From Parabacteroides bouchesdurhonensis (lineage in GTDB: Bacteria; Bacteroidota; Bacteroidia; Bacteroidales; Tannerellaceae), in assembly GCF_900186615.1 (NCBI RefSeq), contig NZ_LT896588.1:3350348-3414347 (forward strand): DNA of 64,000 nt, in the 5' to 3' direction. The notes beneath the pieces were generated by a model that did not search any database, was not told the origin of the DNA, and saw only the letters and a program-made list of their open reading frames with translations. Position numbers and translations under genes: made by a program. Of the stretch, positions 34,429 through 44,191 are shown one piece after another (positions within the stretch are counted from its first letter, which is position 1; every line of letters begins with the position of its first letter).

Positions 34429-35892
34429 TTATACATTATAACTACCAGAGACGGTCTTTCCGCCTTCACCAGTCCAATTTGTGTGGAAGAACTTACCTCG
34501 TTCCCAATCTACTCGCTCATACGTATGAGCGCCAAAGTAATCACGCTGTGCCTGTATCAGGTTAGCTGCAGAATGCAAAGTTTTCAGTCCGTCAAAATAA
34601 CTCAATGCCGAACTCATTGCCGGTAAGGCAATTCCACTCATTATACCCTCTGCCACCGATTTACGCCATGCCGGAAGGGTTGCAAGTATTTTACTCCGGA
34701 AAAAGTCATCAAACAACAGGTTTTCCAAATTCGGATGTTTGCCATAAGCATCGGTGATTTTCTGTAGAAAGACAGAGCGGATAATACAGCCTTTACGCCA
34801 TATCATGGCAATTGTTCCATAATCCAACTCCCAGCCATAATGCCCGGAAGCACGACGAAGCAATGAAAATCCCTGGGCATACGATATCAGTTTTGAAGCA
34901 TACAAAGCTTGGCGAATCTCTTCAGCTGTAATAATAAATTCATCTTGTATGCCACCTGACGGATAAAGTTCGGCTGCCTTCTTCCGTTCATTCTGCATAG
35001 CAGAAAGCATACGTGCATAAACAGCCTCCGTTATCAGAGTAAGCGGATCATTCTCATCCATAGCAGCTATAGCACTCCATTTACCGGTCCCTTTCTGCCC
35101 GGCTACATCCAATATATTATCTAATAAATACGTATCTTTTTCTTTATAGCGAAGAATATCGGCTGTAATACCTATCAGATAACTGTCTAATTCGCCTTTA
35201 TTCCAATCGTCAAAAACATGAGCTAATGATTCATTATCCAGACCAATGCGATTCTTCAATAAAGAATATGCTTCTGAGATTAATTGCATATCTCCATATT
35301 CTATACCATTATGTACAGTCTTAACGAAATGGCCGGCTCCTCCCGGACCTATCCACTGGCAACAGGGCGTTCCATCATCCAGCTTCGCAGCAATGGCCTG
35401 CAATATGTTCTTCACCAAAGGCCATGCAGCAGGAGAACCTCCCGGCATAATAGACGGACCATGCAATGCTCCAATTTCACCGCCGGAAATACCTGTTCCC
35501 ACAAAATAAAATCCTTTACTTTCCAATTCTTTCACACGCCGTTCCGTATCATGGAAATCGGAATTACCACCATCAATTATAACATCACCGGGCGATAGAT
35601 AAGGGACAAGTTGAGTTATCAGTTCATCTACCGGAGACCCGGCCTTAACCATCATCATTATTTTGCGAGGTGTCTTTACCGATTCTACGAGATCATTAAT
35701 TGAATATGCGCCTATAAAATTTTTTCCTTTCCCTCGCCCTTCTATAAAACGCCCTACTATCCCTTCTTCTCCGGGAGCAGTGCGGTTATAGACTGAAACC
35801 CGATAACCTTTACTTTCCATGTTGAGAGCAAGATTCTCTCCCATTACGGCTAAACCGATCAATCCAATATCAGCTTTTTCTTTATTATCCAT
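34429..35892 (-). CDS. gnd: 6-Phosphogluconate dehydrogenase (decarboxylating)
   Basis: This 487-residue enzyme has the N-terminal NADP-binding loop GLAVMGENLALNM and the catalytic signature HFVKTVHNGIEYGDMQL, then the all-helical C-terminal domain, with AHTYERVD near the end. It yields ribulose 5-phosphate, CO2 and NADPH. It sits between rclA-like and zwf genes with gaps of 12 and 10 bp. Confidence 0.96.
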   Translation of the reverse strand: MDNKEKADIGLIGLAVMGENLALNMESKGYRVSVYNRTAPGEEGIVGRFIEGRGKGKNFIGAYSINDLVESVKTPRKIMMMVKAGSPVDELITQLVPYLSPGDVIIDGGNSDFHDTERRVKELESKGFYFVGTGISGGEIGALHGPSIMPGGSPAAWPLVKNILQAIAAKLDDGTPCCQWIGPGGAGHFVKTVHNGIEYGDMQLISEAYSLLKNRIGLDNESLAHVFDDWNKGELDSYLIGITADILRYKEKDTYLLDNILDVAGQKGTGKWSAIAAMDENDPLTLITEAVYARMLSAMQNERKKAAELYPSGGIQDEFIITAEEIRQALYASKLISYAQGFSLLRRASGHYGWELDYGTIAMIWRKGCIIRSVFLQKITDAYGKHPNLENLLFDDFFRSKILATLPAWRKSVAEGIMSGIALPAMSSALSYFDGLKTLHSAANLIQAQRDYFGAHTYERVDWERGKFFHTNWTGEGGKTVSGSYNV

Positions 35893-35904
35893 ATTATTGT
35901 CATT

Positions 35905-37284
35905 TTAATTTATCAATGAAAACAAATCATTCAGAGCTTCACTCATAGAAGGATGTGTAAAAATATTGTCGCGAAGAAACATATAGTCTTTATCGGCTCG
36001 CATAGCAAGAGAAACAATGTTTATTATTTCACTGGAATCAGAACAAAAAAGCGTACAACCCAGAATACGTCCTGTTTCAGCATCAACTACAGCCTTCAAC
36101 AGTCCGTCTGCTTGCCCTAACGTACGGCTTCTTGGATTTGCGGCAGAAGGCATCTTGGCTACTTTAATACTTTTCCCGGCTTTCAATGCAGTCTCTTCAT
36201 TCATTCCGACATGCGATAATGGCGGATCAATAAAAACAGAATATGCCACCGCTTTCCGATCATCCAAATTACGATAAGCATTTCCAAATAACTGTTCACG
36301 TATAATCCGATAATCATCCAATGATAAATAAGTAAATTGGAGTCCGCCGTGAACATCACCCATTGCCCATATATTTTCTATATTTGTACGCAAATGATTA
36401 TCCACTTCAATAGCACCCCGGCTATTAGTCTTAATACCGGCCGCATCTAAATTAAGCCCTTCCGTATTAGGACGTCGTCCTGTAGCCAACAGGATGGCAT
36501 TAACATCAATGTTGTATGTTTCTCCTGTAATAGCGTTTCTATAGATAACAGAAGCCTTAGTTTCATCATGATCAATAGTTTGCACTATTGCGTTCAATTG
36601 TATGTCAATCCCTTTTTTCTCCAATACTTCCTTAATTGCCTCTGCAATATCTCTATCCTCCCGAGGGATAAACAGCTCGCCTGCTTCCAGAACAGTAACT
36701 TTAGAACCAAATCCGGCAAACATAGAAGCAAACTCTAACCCCACATAGCCACCTCCAACAATAACCAAATGTTCAGGCAATTTTGTTAACTCCATAATAG
36801 AGGTACTTGTATAAACAAATGGATTGCCTTCTATCCCGCTTATATTAGGAATAATAGTTGATGCTCCGGTATTGATAAATATCTTCTCGCCTTCAATTTG
36901 TAAAATACCGTCAGATGTTTTTATCAGAATTTCATAAGGAGAGCGAAAAGAAGCCTCACCGGTATATATGGTTATTGTATCTTTACTGTATAATTTTTCG
37001 TAATTTCTTTTACGCAAAAGGGCTGTCAAATCATTCTTTGCTTTAATTGCATTTTCGTATTCGGCTGCATATTGTTTAAAGCTCGAAGGACGACGGTATT
37101 CTGTCACTTTAGACATATGTACCAGTGCTTTCGTAGGAATACAGCCGATATTAGGGCAAGTTCCGCCATACATCAGAGATGAGCGTTCTACCATTGCAAC
37201 ACTCCATCCTCTTGAAGCCAAATCGGCAGCCAAAGTTTTGCCCGCTTTGCCAAAACCAATGATTATAGCATTATATCTTTTCAT
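35905..37284 (-). CDS. rclA: RclA-like flavoprotein disulfide reductase
   Basis: This 459-residue FAD enzyme of the pyridine nucleotide-disulfide oxidoreductase family has the FAD loop IIIGFGKAGKTLA, the redox-active pair Cys43/Cys48 in GGTCPNIGCIPTKALVH, the NAD loop IVGGGYVGLEFAS, and the C-terminal HPSMSEALNDLF. The start and the Cys region resemble E. coli RclA, a copper(II) reductase that protects from hypochlorous acid. The neighbour upstream is a DUF417 (RclC-like) gene, as in the E. coli rclABC operon, which strengthens the call. A generic mercuric-reductase-like role is the alternative. Confidence 0.82.
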   Translation of the reverse strand: MKRYNAIIIGFGKAGKTLAADLASRGWSVAMVERSSLMYGGTCPNIGCIPTKALVHMSKVTEYRRPSSFKQYAAEYENAIKAKNDLTALLRKRNYEKLYSKDTITIYTGEASFRSPYEILIKTSDGILQIEGEKIFINTGASTIIPNISGIEGNPFVYTSTSIMELTKLPEHLVIVGGGYVGLEFASMFAGFGSKVTVLEAGELFIPREDRDIAEAIKEVLEKKGIDIQLNAIVQTIDHDETKASVIYRNAITGETYNIDVNAILLATGRRPNTEGLNLDAAGIKTNSRGAIEVDNHLRTNIENIWAMGDVHGGLQFTYLSLDDYRIIREQLFGNAYRNLDDRKAVAYSVFIDPPLSHVGMNEETALKAGKSIKVAKMPSAANPRSRTLGQADGLLKAVVDAETGRILGCTLFCSDSSEIINIVSLAMRADKDYMFLRDNIFTHPSMSEALNDLFSLIN

Positions 37285-37340
37285 ATCTCCTCCTATTACT
37301 AACTATTAAAACAACATTTCTTTTAATCTAATTGTTTGCG

Positions 37341-37922
37341 CTATTTCTTTAAAATCATACGTGCCGTATCCGAAAGAAGTATAAGCGCTCCGGCCAATAT
37401 GGCTATATCTTTTATGACCAAACGCCCGGCACCTGACAATAAAGGAAAACCATGCTCCGGCCCACCCAAATCGGGCACCCAGACTTCCGGCGTTGTAATA
37501 AGGAAAGAAAGGGTTCCTATTGTCATAATGATCGCTAAAATTTCACCAACAAGTCCTATTTTCGGAAAAAACATTCCCAGAAAAACAAGAATACCTATAG
37601 ACATTATCATAATTCCCAATCCATGGGAGAATCCGTATGTGTTATTGGCTTCATGCCAAGCATGGTTTTCTGCAACAAATGCGCCTTCTGCATTCTTGTA
37701 TTGCTTATAATCAGGAGCATCCTGATTATAAAAGAAACTCATAAACGGACTGTTGGCAACAAAAGGTACAATACCGTCAGCCTCATAATTGTAGAATTTT
37801 AGTCCGCCAATCCAAACAAATATCACAAGGATAGCAATACGCATCAAATTTAAACCAAAACGATTTGAAGATGCGGCGACTTTAAGAAAGCCATTAAATA
37901 GAGTTGTCAATTTTGTTTTCAT
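37341..37922 (-). CDS. rclC: DUF417 inner-membrane protein (RclC/YkgB-like)
   Basis: This 193-residue protein has about four membrane segments (about 27-45, 98-118, 126-145 and 172-188). The conserved DUF417 blocks include RIAILVIFVWIGGLKFYNYEADGI (key part WIGGLKFYNYEA), VANSPFMSFFY and FLITTPEVWVP. In E. coli, RclC is encoded with RclA and protects from reactive chlorine by an unclear mechanism. It is first in the five-gene operon. Confidence 0.85.
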   Translation of the reverse strand: MKTKLTTLFNGFLKVAASSNRFGLNLMRIAILVIFVWIGGLKFYNYEADGIVPFVANSPFMSFFYNQDAPDYKQYKNAEGAFVAENHAWHEANNTYGFSHGLGIMIMSIGILVFLGMFFPKIGLVGEILAIIMTIGTLSFLITTPEVWVPDLGGPEHGFPLLSGAGRLVIKDIAILAGALILLSDTARMILKK

Positions 37923-37955
37923 ACCGATTACTTTTTATTCATTAATATTATAATG

Positions 37956-37963
37956 CAAAAGTA
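37956..37963 (-). promoter_or_regulatory. -7 box of the rclC-rclA-gnd-zwf-pgl operon
   Basis: On the minus strand this reads TACTTTTG, 33 nt before the ATG at 37922. An AraC-type regulator gene lies just upstream. Confidence 0.6.
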
Positions 37964-38023
37964 ACGACAACACGATCTGAGGGAAATGGTTATTTTCCCT
38001 TTAGAATTTGCAATTTTACCCTA

Positions 38024-38875
38024 TTATACTATCTCAGACTTATTTTTAAAGGTTTTACGATAATCAGAGGTACTCATTCCTAGAGCATTTTTGAAAAAAC
38101 GGCTAAAGGTTGCCTGATCTTCAAAACCCAATATTATAGCTATTTCTTTAGCACTTTTAGAAGTATATAGAAGCAAACGTTGTGCTTCTGCCTCTATACG
38201 ATTATGAATAATTTTTATTGCCGAAGGTTGCTGATAAGCAGACAATATATTAGCAAGTGTTTTTGGAGATTTATTAAGCATGTCGGCATATTCCTGAACT
38301 TGCTTCTTTTCTTTATAATATGTATCTACCAGAACATAAAATTTACGGATTGTTTCAAACTGCAGACCGTTTTCACGAGCTATCCCTTGTCTGTTTTGTG
38401 CCATCCGTGTACATAATATAATAAAGCGTTTTAAAAGTACACGAAGCATTTCTTCTTGCAGATAGTCGTAGTTTTCAAATTCATCATGCATAATACCGGT
38501 TAAAGTAGCTATCCTTCTTTTTTCTTCTTCATTCAAATTGAAAACAATGATATGAGAAGAACCGTGAAATAATAATCCATTACATGAAACCTCATGATCG
38601 TTTTTATGTATACAATAAAAATTACTATTGAACAACAGTGCCATATATTCTCCTTCCACACGGACAAACTCAAGATGATGTAAATGCGATAAAGTCATCA
38701 ATTGTCCGGCTGTCAGAATAACCGGTTGAAGATCTACAACCAATTCTATCTCTCCGGTAAGAACCCAGATAAATTTATAGAGTCCTTTATCTTTCAGCAA
38801 AGGCAAGTTCTCATGTAAAGCGTCGCAAAGAGATATTTTCCCCTTAATTTTTGTGTTTTCAAAAGTTTGATTCAT
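38024..38875 (-). CDS. AraC-family regulator next to the rcl-like operon
   Basis: This 283-residue protein is counted from the ATG at 38875, because an upstream start at 38926 would overlap the preceding gene. It has a cupin-like N-terminal sensing domain and a C-terminal pair of HTH motifs (about 185-280, SAKEIAIILGFEDQATFSRFFKNALGMS). It is a candidate regulator of the adjacent operon, in the place of RclR. The conserved Cys pair that senses HOCl in E. coli RclR cannot be assigned here. Confidence 0.82.
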   Translation of the reverse strand: MNQTFENTKIKGKISLCDALHENLPLLKDKGLYKFIWVLTGEIELVVDLQPVILTAGQLMTLSHLHHLEFVRVEGEYMALLFNSNFYCIHKNDHEVSCNGLLFHGSSHIIVFNLNEEEKRRIATLTGIMHDEFENYDYLQEEMLRVLLKRFIILCTRMAQNRQGIARENGLQFETIRKFYVLVDTYYKEKKQVQEYADMLNKSPKTLANILSAYQQPSAIKIIHNRIEAEAQRLLLYTSKSAKEIAIILGFEDQATFSRFFKNALGMSTSDYRKTFKNKSEIV

Positions 38876-38897
38876 AGAATTTATTATTATATCTTTT

Positions 38898-39710
38898 TTA
38901 AGCTCTCCATTCCGCAGGCAATTCACCCGTTAACCGGCGAAACCATCTTGCAAAAGTATCCTGATTAGAAAAGCCCAGCATAGCAGCAATCTGTCCCAAA
39001 CGCAAACGCGTTTTTCTAAGCAAGTCTTTTGCCTCCAACAGCACATACTCCCCTATCCATTCCACTGCACTTAACTGCGAATAATAGCGGCATTTATTAT
39101 TAAGTTCAGTCGATGTCATACCCATTTTTTCTGCATAAAAATAAGCTGGCGCATGATGAAAACGACTGATCAAAGGAACAATATCTCTGAAAAATTGAGG
39201 AATATCATTATTCGTTTCTTCCCTATGCATAGAAAATTGTAAACTGACAATCATCGCACGCAATAATGATTCCACAACTTTCGAACGCACCTCTCTGGGC
39301 CATTCCAATTGTATTTCAATAAGATGTAAACATGTCAGGGCATATTCTTTCTCCAGATCGGAAATATCCCGGATAATCAAACGTTGTCGATTCAAAAATA
39401 ATTCTTCCAACACATAAACAACAACACCGCCAAAAGCCGTATCAGTAAAAGGCTTTACATCCAATACCGTTTCACTGGCCGATAGCAAAATCTGTCCGGC
39501 ACCAATACGACATTCTCCATTATTCATTTTACAAACAAAAGCTCCTGATGTACAAAGAACAAGTAATGTGCCCGATTTAAAAACAGGAAAATCTTCGTTT
39601 TGACCAACTGCCACATGATATATTTTCAGTGCTTTATCCACTATCAATTCATTAACAGTAATCGTATGATATAAGTCTATAGGCAATATATTCATTATTT
39701 TTGAACCCAT
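38898..39710 (-). CDS. AraC-family regulator
   Basis: This 270-residue protein (or 265 from the ATG at 39695) has a C-terminal AraC DNA-binding domain with LGQIAAMLGFSNQDTFARWFRRLTG. The N-terminal domain resembles a cupin. It lies 22 bp upstream of the second AraC gene and is probably co-transcribed with it. Two tandem AraC genes before the rcl-like operon suggest layered control, or one recent duplicate. Confidence 0.8.
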   Translation of the reverse strand: MGSKIMNILPIDLYHTITVNELIVDKALKIYHVAVGQNEDFPVFKSGTLLVLCTSGAFVCKMNNGECRIGAGQILLSASETVLDVKPFTDTAFGGVVVYVLEELFLNRQRLIIRDISDLEKEYALTCLHLIEIQLEWPREVRSKVVESLLRAMIVSLQFSMHREETNNDIPQFFRDIVPLISRFHHAPAYFYAEKMGMTSTELNNKCRYYSQLSAVEWIGEYVLLEAKDLLRKTRLRLGQIAAMLGFSNQDTFARWFRRLTGELPAEWRA

Positions 39711-39871
39711 AATATTTTGTATTTTAGTATCAAAAAAGAAATTTGCCCAATAAACAGCTAAATGTAGTTATTAGTTTCAATAATAAAAAGCATTTTATGT
39801 TTATTCAAATATACAGACGCCATTTTATCAAAATAGTATCTCTTTAAACATTAGCTCATATATTTTAGTTC

Positions 39872-39879
39872 TATATTTG
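39872..39879 (+). promoter_or_regulatory. -7 box for the DUF2156-GNAT pair
   Basis: TATATTTG matches TAnnTTTG, 26 nt before the ATG at 39906. Confidence 0.55.
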
Positions 39880-39905
39880 CATGATCAAAAAGTACTGATT
39901 AAATA

Positions 39906-40811
39906 ATGGATATACCTTTTAAACCCATAACAATAGAAGACAGGGAAACTATCACCTCGTTTACTATGCCCAGCAATTACCGCAATTGCGATTTCTCATT
40001 CGCAAACATGTGCAGTTGGCGTTTCCTGTACGATAGTGAATATGCTGTTATAAATAAATCTCTCCTAATACGTTTTCATATTGAAGATAAAAGTAGATTG
40101 GCTTATATGATGCCGATTGGCGAAGGAGATTTAAAACAAGCCATATCATTATTGGAAGAAGACTCGCTAGCGCACGGACATCCACTTTGTATGCTTGGCA
40201 TTACTCCTGATGCGAAAGAAAACTTGGAAAAAGTTCTGCCGGGAGATTTTTATTATATCCCTGAACGAGATTATTACGACTATATCTATCTGCGTGAAGA
40301 CCTCGCATCGTTAAAAGGAAAAAAGCTTCAATCCAAACGCAACCATATAAACAAATTCAAAAAAAAGTATGTTTACGAATATGTGCCGATAACTCCCGAT
40401 ATAGTTCCTTTATGTCTTCGTTTGGAATGTAAATGGTATAAGACAAACAATACGGAAGAAGATGAAGAAGAATTAAATGACGAACGCCGTTCATTGACTT
40501 ATGCTTTACATCACTATAACGAACTTGGCCTGATTGGCGGAGCAATACGGGTAAATAACGAAATTATCGCATTCACATTCGGAGCTCCGGTCAATCATAA
40601 TACATTTGCCGTACATGTAGAGAAAGCCGATATAAACTATGACGGGGCTTACACTTTGATTAATCAGGAGTTTGCTTCCCATCTTCCGGAAAAATACATA
40701 TATGTAAACCGAGAGGAAGATTTGGGAATACCGGGACTCAGACAAGCTAAACTATCCTATAATCCAACTATTCTACTTGAAAAATGCGCTGCAATAAAGA
40801 AACCGTTATAA
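39906..40811 (+). CDS. DUF2156-family acyl/aminoacyl-transferase-like protein
   Basis: This 301-residue cytosolic protein has the tandem GNAT-like fold of DUF2156 (related to the C-terminal domain of MprF and to FemX-like enzymes). Visible blocks are NYRNCDFSFANMCSW, SKRNHINKFKKKY and AYTLINQEFASHLP then YVNREEDLGIPGLRQAK. The last is the family signature. The substrate is unknown. It is followed after 13 bp by a GNAT gene on the same transcript. Confidence 0.82.
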   Translation: MDIPFKPITIEDRETITSFTMPSNYRNCDFSFANMCSWRFLYDSEYAVINKSLLIRFHIEDKSRLAYMMPIGEGDLKQAISLLEEDSLAHGHPLCMLGITPDAKENLEKVLPGDFYYIPERDYYDYIYLREDLASLKGKKLQSKRNHINKFKKKYVYEYVPITPDIVPLCLRLECKWYKTNNTEEDEEELNDERRSLTYALHHYNELGLIGGAIRVNNEIIAFTFGAPVNHNTFAVHVEKADINYDGAYTLINQEFASHLPEKYIYVNREEDLGIPGLRQAKLSYNPTILLEKCAAIKKPL

Positions 40812-40824
40812 AAAAGATAGGATT

Positions 40825-41766
40825 ATGGATAAAAAACAACAAATCATAGACCTATGGCATACATGCTTCGATGATTCCGAAGCATTCATAAGTCTTTACT
40901 TCGACCGTGTATATAATGACAATAATACACTGACAATAGAAAAAAACGGGCAGATTGTATCCACCTTACAAATGCTTCCGTACACCATGAATTTCTATGG
41001 AAAAGAAATTTCAGTAGCTTATATCTACGGTGCTTGTACAGCTCCGGAATACCGTAATCAAGGCTTGATGCGGCAGTTAATTGAAGAATCGTTTCAAAAA
41101 ATGAAAGAACGGACAATCGCTTTAGCTGTCATTGTACCGGCCGATCCGTGGTTGTTTGATTTTTACCGTGAACAGGGTTTTACTGAAGCCTTCGACTATA
41201 CGCTTGAGGCATATCATCGGTCCAACCAGGTTGTACAAGCTCCTACGCTGACTGTTGTTCCTCCGGAAGTTCCTCCTTTGCAACAACTATATGCCTACTT
41301 TGATAAAAAATTACGAGAACGTTCCTGTTGCGTACTGCATACTTACGATGATTTCATCACCATCTTGCGCGACATCCAACAGAGCGGAGATCAAATGCTA
41401 ACAGTCCTGAATATACAGCAAGAACCGGTAGGAATGATTTTCCTGCGTAAAGATAAAGATCGTATCTTTGTAAAAGAACTACTTTTCGACAACGACCAGG
41501 TAAAAGAGCTACTCCTGCAAGAAGCCACTCTTCAAAATAATGTAAAAGAAGCCTCCTATGTATGTATGCCTGTTCCTCCGGGAACTATGCCTTATGGGAT
41601 GGCCAGGGTTATCGATACAGACCGGCTAATTAATTACTGGATAGAAAAACATCCCCATAGCCCGATATTAAAAAACGATTTAAAAGAAATGGATATCCAA
41701 AACCTAACCCGTCACCTGTTAAATTATCCTGAACGAAAAGCCTATATGAGCTTAATGCTGGATTAG
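40825..41766 (+). CDS. GNAT-family N-acetyltransferase (Eis-like layout)
   Basis: This 313-residue protein has an N-terminal acetyltransferase domain. The acetyl-CoA loop is APEYRNQGLMRQLIEES, near residue 71, and VPADPWLFDFYREQGF follows. The C-terminal half resembles Eis-type sterol-carrier-like domains. The substrate is unknown. It is coupled to the DUF2156 gene, a common pairing in Bacteroidales. Confidence 0.82.
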   Translation: MDKKQQIIDLWHTCFDDSEAFISLYFDRVYNDNNTLTIEKNGQIVSTLQMLPYTMNFYGKEISVAYIYGACTAPEYRNQGLMRQLIEESFQKMKERTIALAVIVPADPWLFDFYREQGFTEAFDYTLEAYHRSNQVVQAPTLTVVPPEVPPLQQLYAYFDKKLRERSCCVLHTYDDFITILRDIQQSGDQMLTVLNIQQEPVGMIFLRKDKDRIFVKELLFDNDQVKELLLQEATLQNNVKEASYVCMPVPPGTMPYGMARVIDTDRLINYWIEKHPHSPILKNDLKEMDIQNLTRHLLNYPERKAYMSLMLD

Positions 41767-41791
41767 AAACATTATATTAACCCCAGAATAA

Positions 41792-41834
41792 AAAAGTCCC
41801 CGATAAAAACATTCAATTTTTATCGGGGACTTTT
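41792..41834. terminator. Bidirectional terminator
   Basis: A perfect stem of about 17 bp (arms AAAAGTCCCCGATAAAA and complement) with a short loop lies between convergent genes ending at 41766 and 41863. Confidence 0.92.
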
Positions 41835-41862
41835 ATTTTTCTTATTTTCTTTTCAGAGAACA

Positions 41863-43962
41863 CTATTTCCCTTCATAAATCTTATCTGAACTTGTCGGAT
41901 GAAAATACCAATCACCAACAGCAGCCCCATTAGATCTTGCCCACGTTATAAAACCGTCATAAGCATCCATAATGGAAACCCCTTCTTTCGGATATGAAGT
42001 AAAACTCCTTGTGGGAATCATCAAAGCCCACATCATATTATCATACTCCGGTTTAGCTCCTTCCGCTTTACCATTATACTTATAATCCTGATTTGTAGTT
42101 GCAGAAGAAACGGCATTTTGGGTTGCTTTAAAATTAGGTAAATGTATTTCATTCCATTTTCCCGAATTCACATCCCCCCATACAACGAAGACATTCAGAT
42201 TCAAAGCATTTACCAGCCCTTTGATACCATTTAAACCAACTGTCTGAACGGTTGTCCTGCTATCACAGGTATAATTATAAGTATTGATTTTATCCCCAAC
42301 GGTCTTACCCAAGAACTCATGAGCCTCACCATCAAATAATGGAACAATCGTTTCTCCTGCTCCGGGAGCTTCAATTTGGGCAAACGCATACAACGGCTTT
42401 GACGCTCCAACGGCACGCACTGTAGTAGTCAAAACTACCGATGTGGCATTATTATTAACAACTCCTACATTGGCAATATTCACATCTAATACCAAATCAT
42501 TCATATCATAATCACCAAAAGATGGCCAGTTATCTTCAAACAGATATGTATACGTAGGAGTTTCACTGGATTGTTCGTTATATTCCGGATTGTCTGCATC
42601 AGGAGTAGTAGCATCCGAAGGTTTGTATTCTACTCCGTAACAATCCCCTTGAGCATTTGTCGGAAGACTGTTATAGTCAAGCTGGAACATACTCGGTTCA
42701 AGTGATGCGGAAATAACTTCTTTAGCTGCGTAGCAAACATTTCCGGTGAAAGTTATATAACTATCGCCAACGGTGTAGTCACCTCCGCTTCCGCTATGTA
42801 ATTTTAGAGAGCCATTCACTTTAAACAAAGGCATATCCTGAAAATCAACATATGCTTCTCCGGTAATATTTGTATGCAATTGATTGCCGTTTCCTGTGAT
42901 TTGATCCGTTTCAAACAAACTTTTCGGATACATGATAATATAAGAATCGGTGTTTCCGATATAATATTTTGATGATACGATAGAAGAAACCTGATTACAT
43001 ATAATTTGGGATCCCTTTCCTGTCAAATTAAGCGTATTATCGATTTTAAGCAAACAGTTATTCTCTACGAACACGCCATTGAGCGTTAAATTTTTTGCAT
43101 ATATTTTTGAATTTGAATGGTTATATAACTTTACCTCCGTCAATTGAAGGTCATTCAAGGCAAGAGTACCGGCATTATACAATTTACCGCCATTCATATC
43201 TAACTTAATCTGTTCTCCGGCAAAAGTTCCTTCGCGAAGAACATAAATTTCAGCATCCCCCCGTAACTGTATGTTCTCTGTCAATGACAATTTAGCCCCG
43301 ATATACAAGGTAATATTCCCTGTTGGGAGCTGCAATGCACCTTTAAAATCGTTTGTCAGCTTATAGACACCGTTCACTTCCAGTTTTTCAGAACCATTAA
43401 TTTCTTTTGCTTGGCTTAGTCCACTGGTAAACAATTCATCATAATCACCCGGTTCGCCAGTTATTTCATCATCCGCACGCAGTTCTGCCCCATTAGAAAC
43501 AGATTTAAGAGTTGTCTTTCCTGACAACACGTCATTATAATCAAAATACAAATCCCCATCTTTCACCTCCATCCCTGTCACTGATTGATAGCCCTTCGGA
43601 TCTGTTTGACGAAGATAGATTGCTTTAAGCGTCTTTGGTAAAACTAAATTTACTTCAAAAGGAGTATTCACATTTGCTTTTCCACCTGCTAATAAGATAG
43701 CAGAAGGATCATTAAATGGATTTGCATCAAATACTTCCACCGTATAATACTTCTTGCCCTCATATACATCCATAACTTTTACTGTCAACTTTTTACTGTC
43801 AACAGTAAGGTACTTGAAATCATCAGGAATTCCACTAAGGCTTTCTTCTGGATTCGGATCATCCCCCCCATGATACACATCTGATTGACAAGCGGTCAGG
43901 AATAAAATAAAGACAACCGCCGTAATTTTTAAAATGACGTTAAGTAAGTTTTTCATACGCAT
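41863..43962 (-). CDS. LruC-domain surface lipoprotein (copy 1)
   Basis: This 699-residue lipoprotein (LTACQSDVYHGG) has an N-terminal Ig-like part, a right-handed repeat-like central region rich in short Asn/Leu strands, and a C-terminal LruC/DUF4842 domain. That domain starts at TYTYLFEDNWPSFGDYDMNDLVLD, with acidic Ca-binding-like residues in DYDMND, and ends near YDGFITWARSNGA then WYFHP. The function is not known. It is a paralogue of the next gene upstream. Confidence 0.8.
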   Translation of the reverse strand: MRMKNLLNVILKITAVVFILFLTACQSDVYHGGDDPNPEESLSGIPDDFKYLTVDSKKLTVKVMDVYEGKKYYTVEVFDANPFNDPSAILLAGGKANVNTPFEVNLVLPKTLKAIYLRQTDPKGYQSVTGMEVKDGDLYFDYNDVLSGKTTLKSVSNGAELRADDEITGEPGDYDELFTSGLSQAKEINGSEKLEVNGVYKLTNDFKGALQLPTGNITLYIGAKLSLTENIQLRGDAEIYVLREGTFAGEQIKLDMNGGKLYNAGTLALNDLQLTEVKLYNHSNSKIYAKNLTLNGVFVENNCLLKIDNTLNLTGKGSQIICNQVSSIVSSKYYIGNTDSYIIMYPKSLFETDQITGNGNQLHTNITGEAYVDFQDMPLFKVNGSLKLHSGSGGDYTVGDSYITFTGNVCYAAKEVISASLEPSMFQLDYNSLPTNAQGDCYGVEYKPSDATTPDADNPEYNEQSSETPTYTYLFEDNWPSFGDYDMNDLVLDVNIANVGVVNNNATSVVLTTTVRAVGASKPLYAFAQIEAPGAGETIVPLFDGEAHEFLGKTVGDKINTYNYTCDSRTTVQTVGLNGIKGLVNALNLNVFVVWGDVNSGKWNEIHLPNFKATQNAVSSATTNQDYKYNGKAEGAKPEYDNMMWALMIPTRSFTSYPKEGVSIMDAYDGFITWARSNGAAVGDWYFHPTSSDKIYEGK

Positions 43963-43998
43963 ATTATTTAAAACACCTCAATATTACTAGAATATGTT

Positions 43999-44006
43999 CA
44001 AAAGTA
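43999..44006 (-). promoter_or_regulatory. -7 box of LruC copy 1
   Basis: On the minus strand this reads TACTTTTG, 36 nt before the ATG at 43962. Confidence 0.55.
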
Positions 44007-44091
44007 ATGTATATTATTAGTACAAAACACATAAAATATAATTTTAACACAACTTTAACACAAACTTAACAATGATTTGATAACTAAATTC

Positions 44092-44146
44092 AAAAACCCC
44101 TTTCAAAGAGACTTTTTCACAAGCCTTATCTTTGAAAGGGGTTTTT
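44092..44146 (-). terminator. Terminator of LruC copy 2
   Basis: Arms of about 18 bp (core AACCCCTTTCAAAGA and complement) around a 19-nt loop lie 46 bp after the stop at 44192, with T-runs on both sides. The two LruC genes are therefore separate transcripts. Confidence 0.88.
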
Positions 44147-44191
44147 CTATTATCCACCTGTAATAACAGATGAACAAATTATTTCTAAAAA

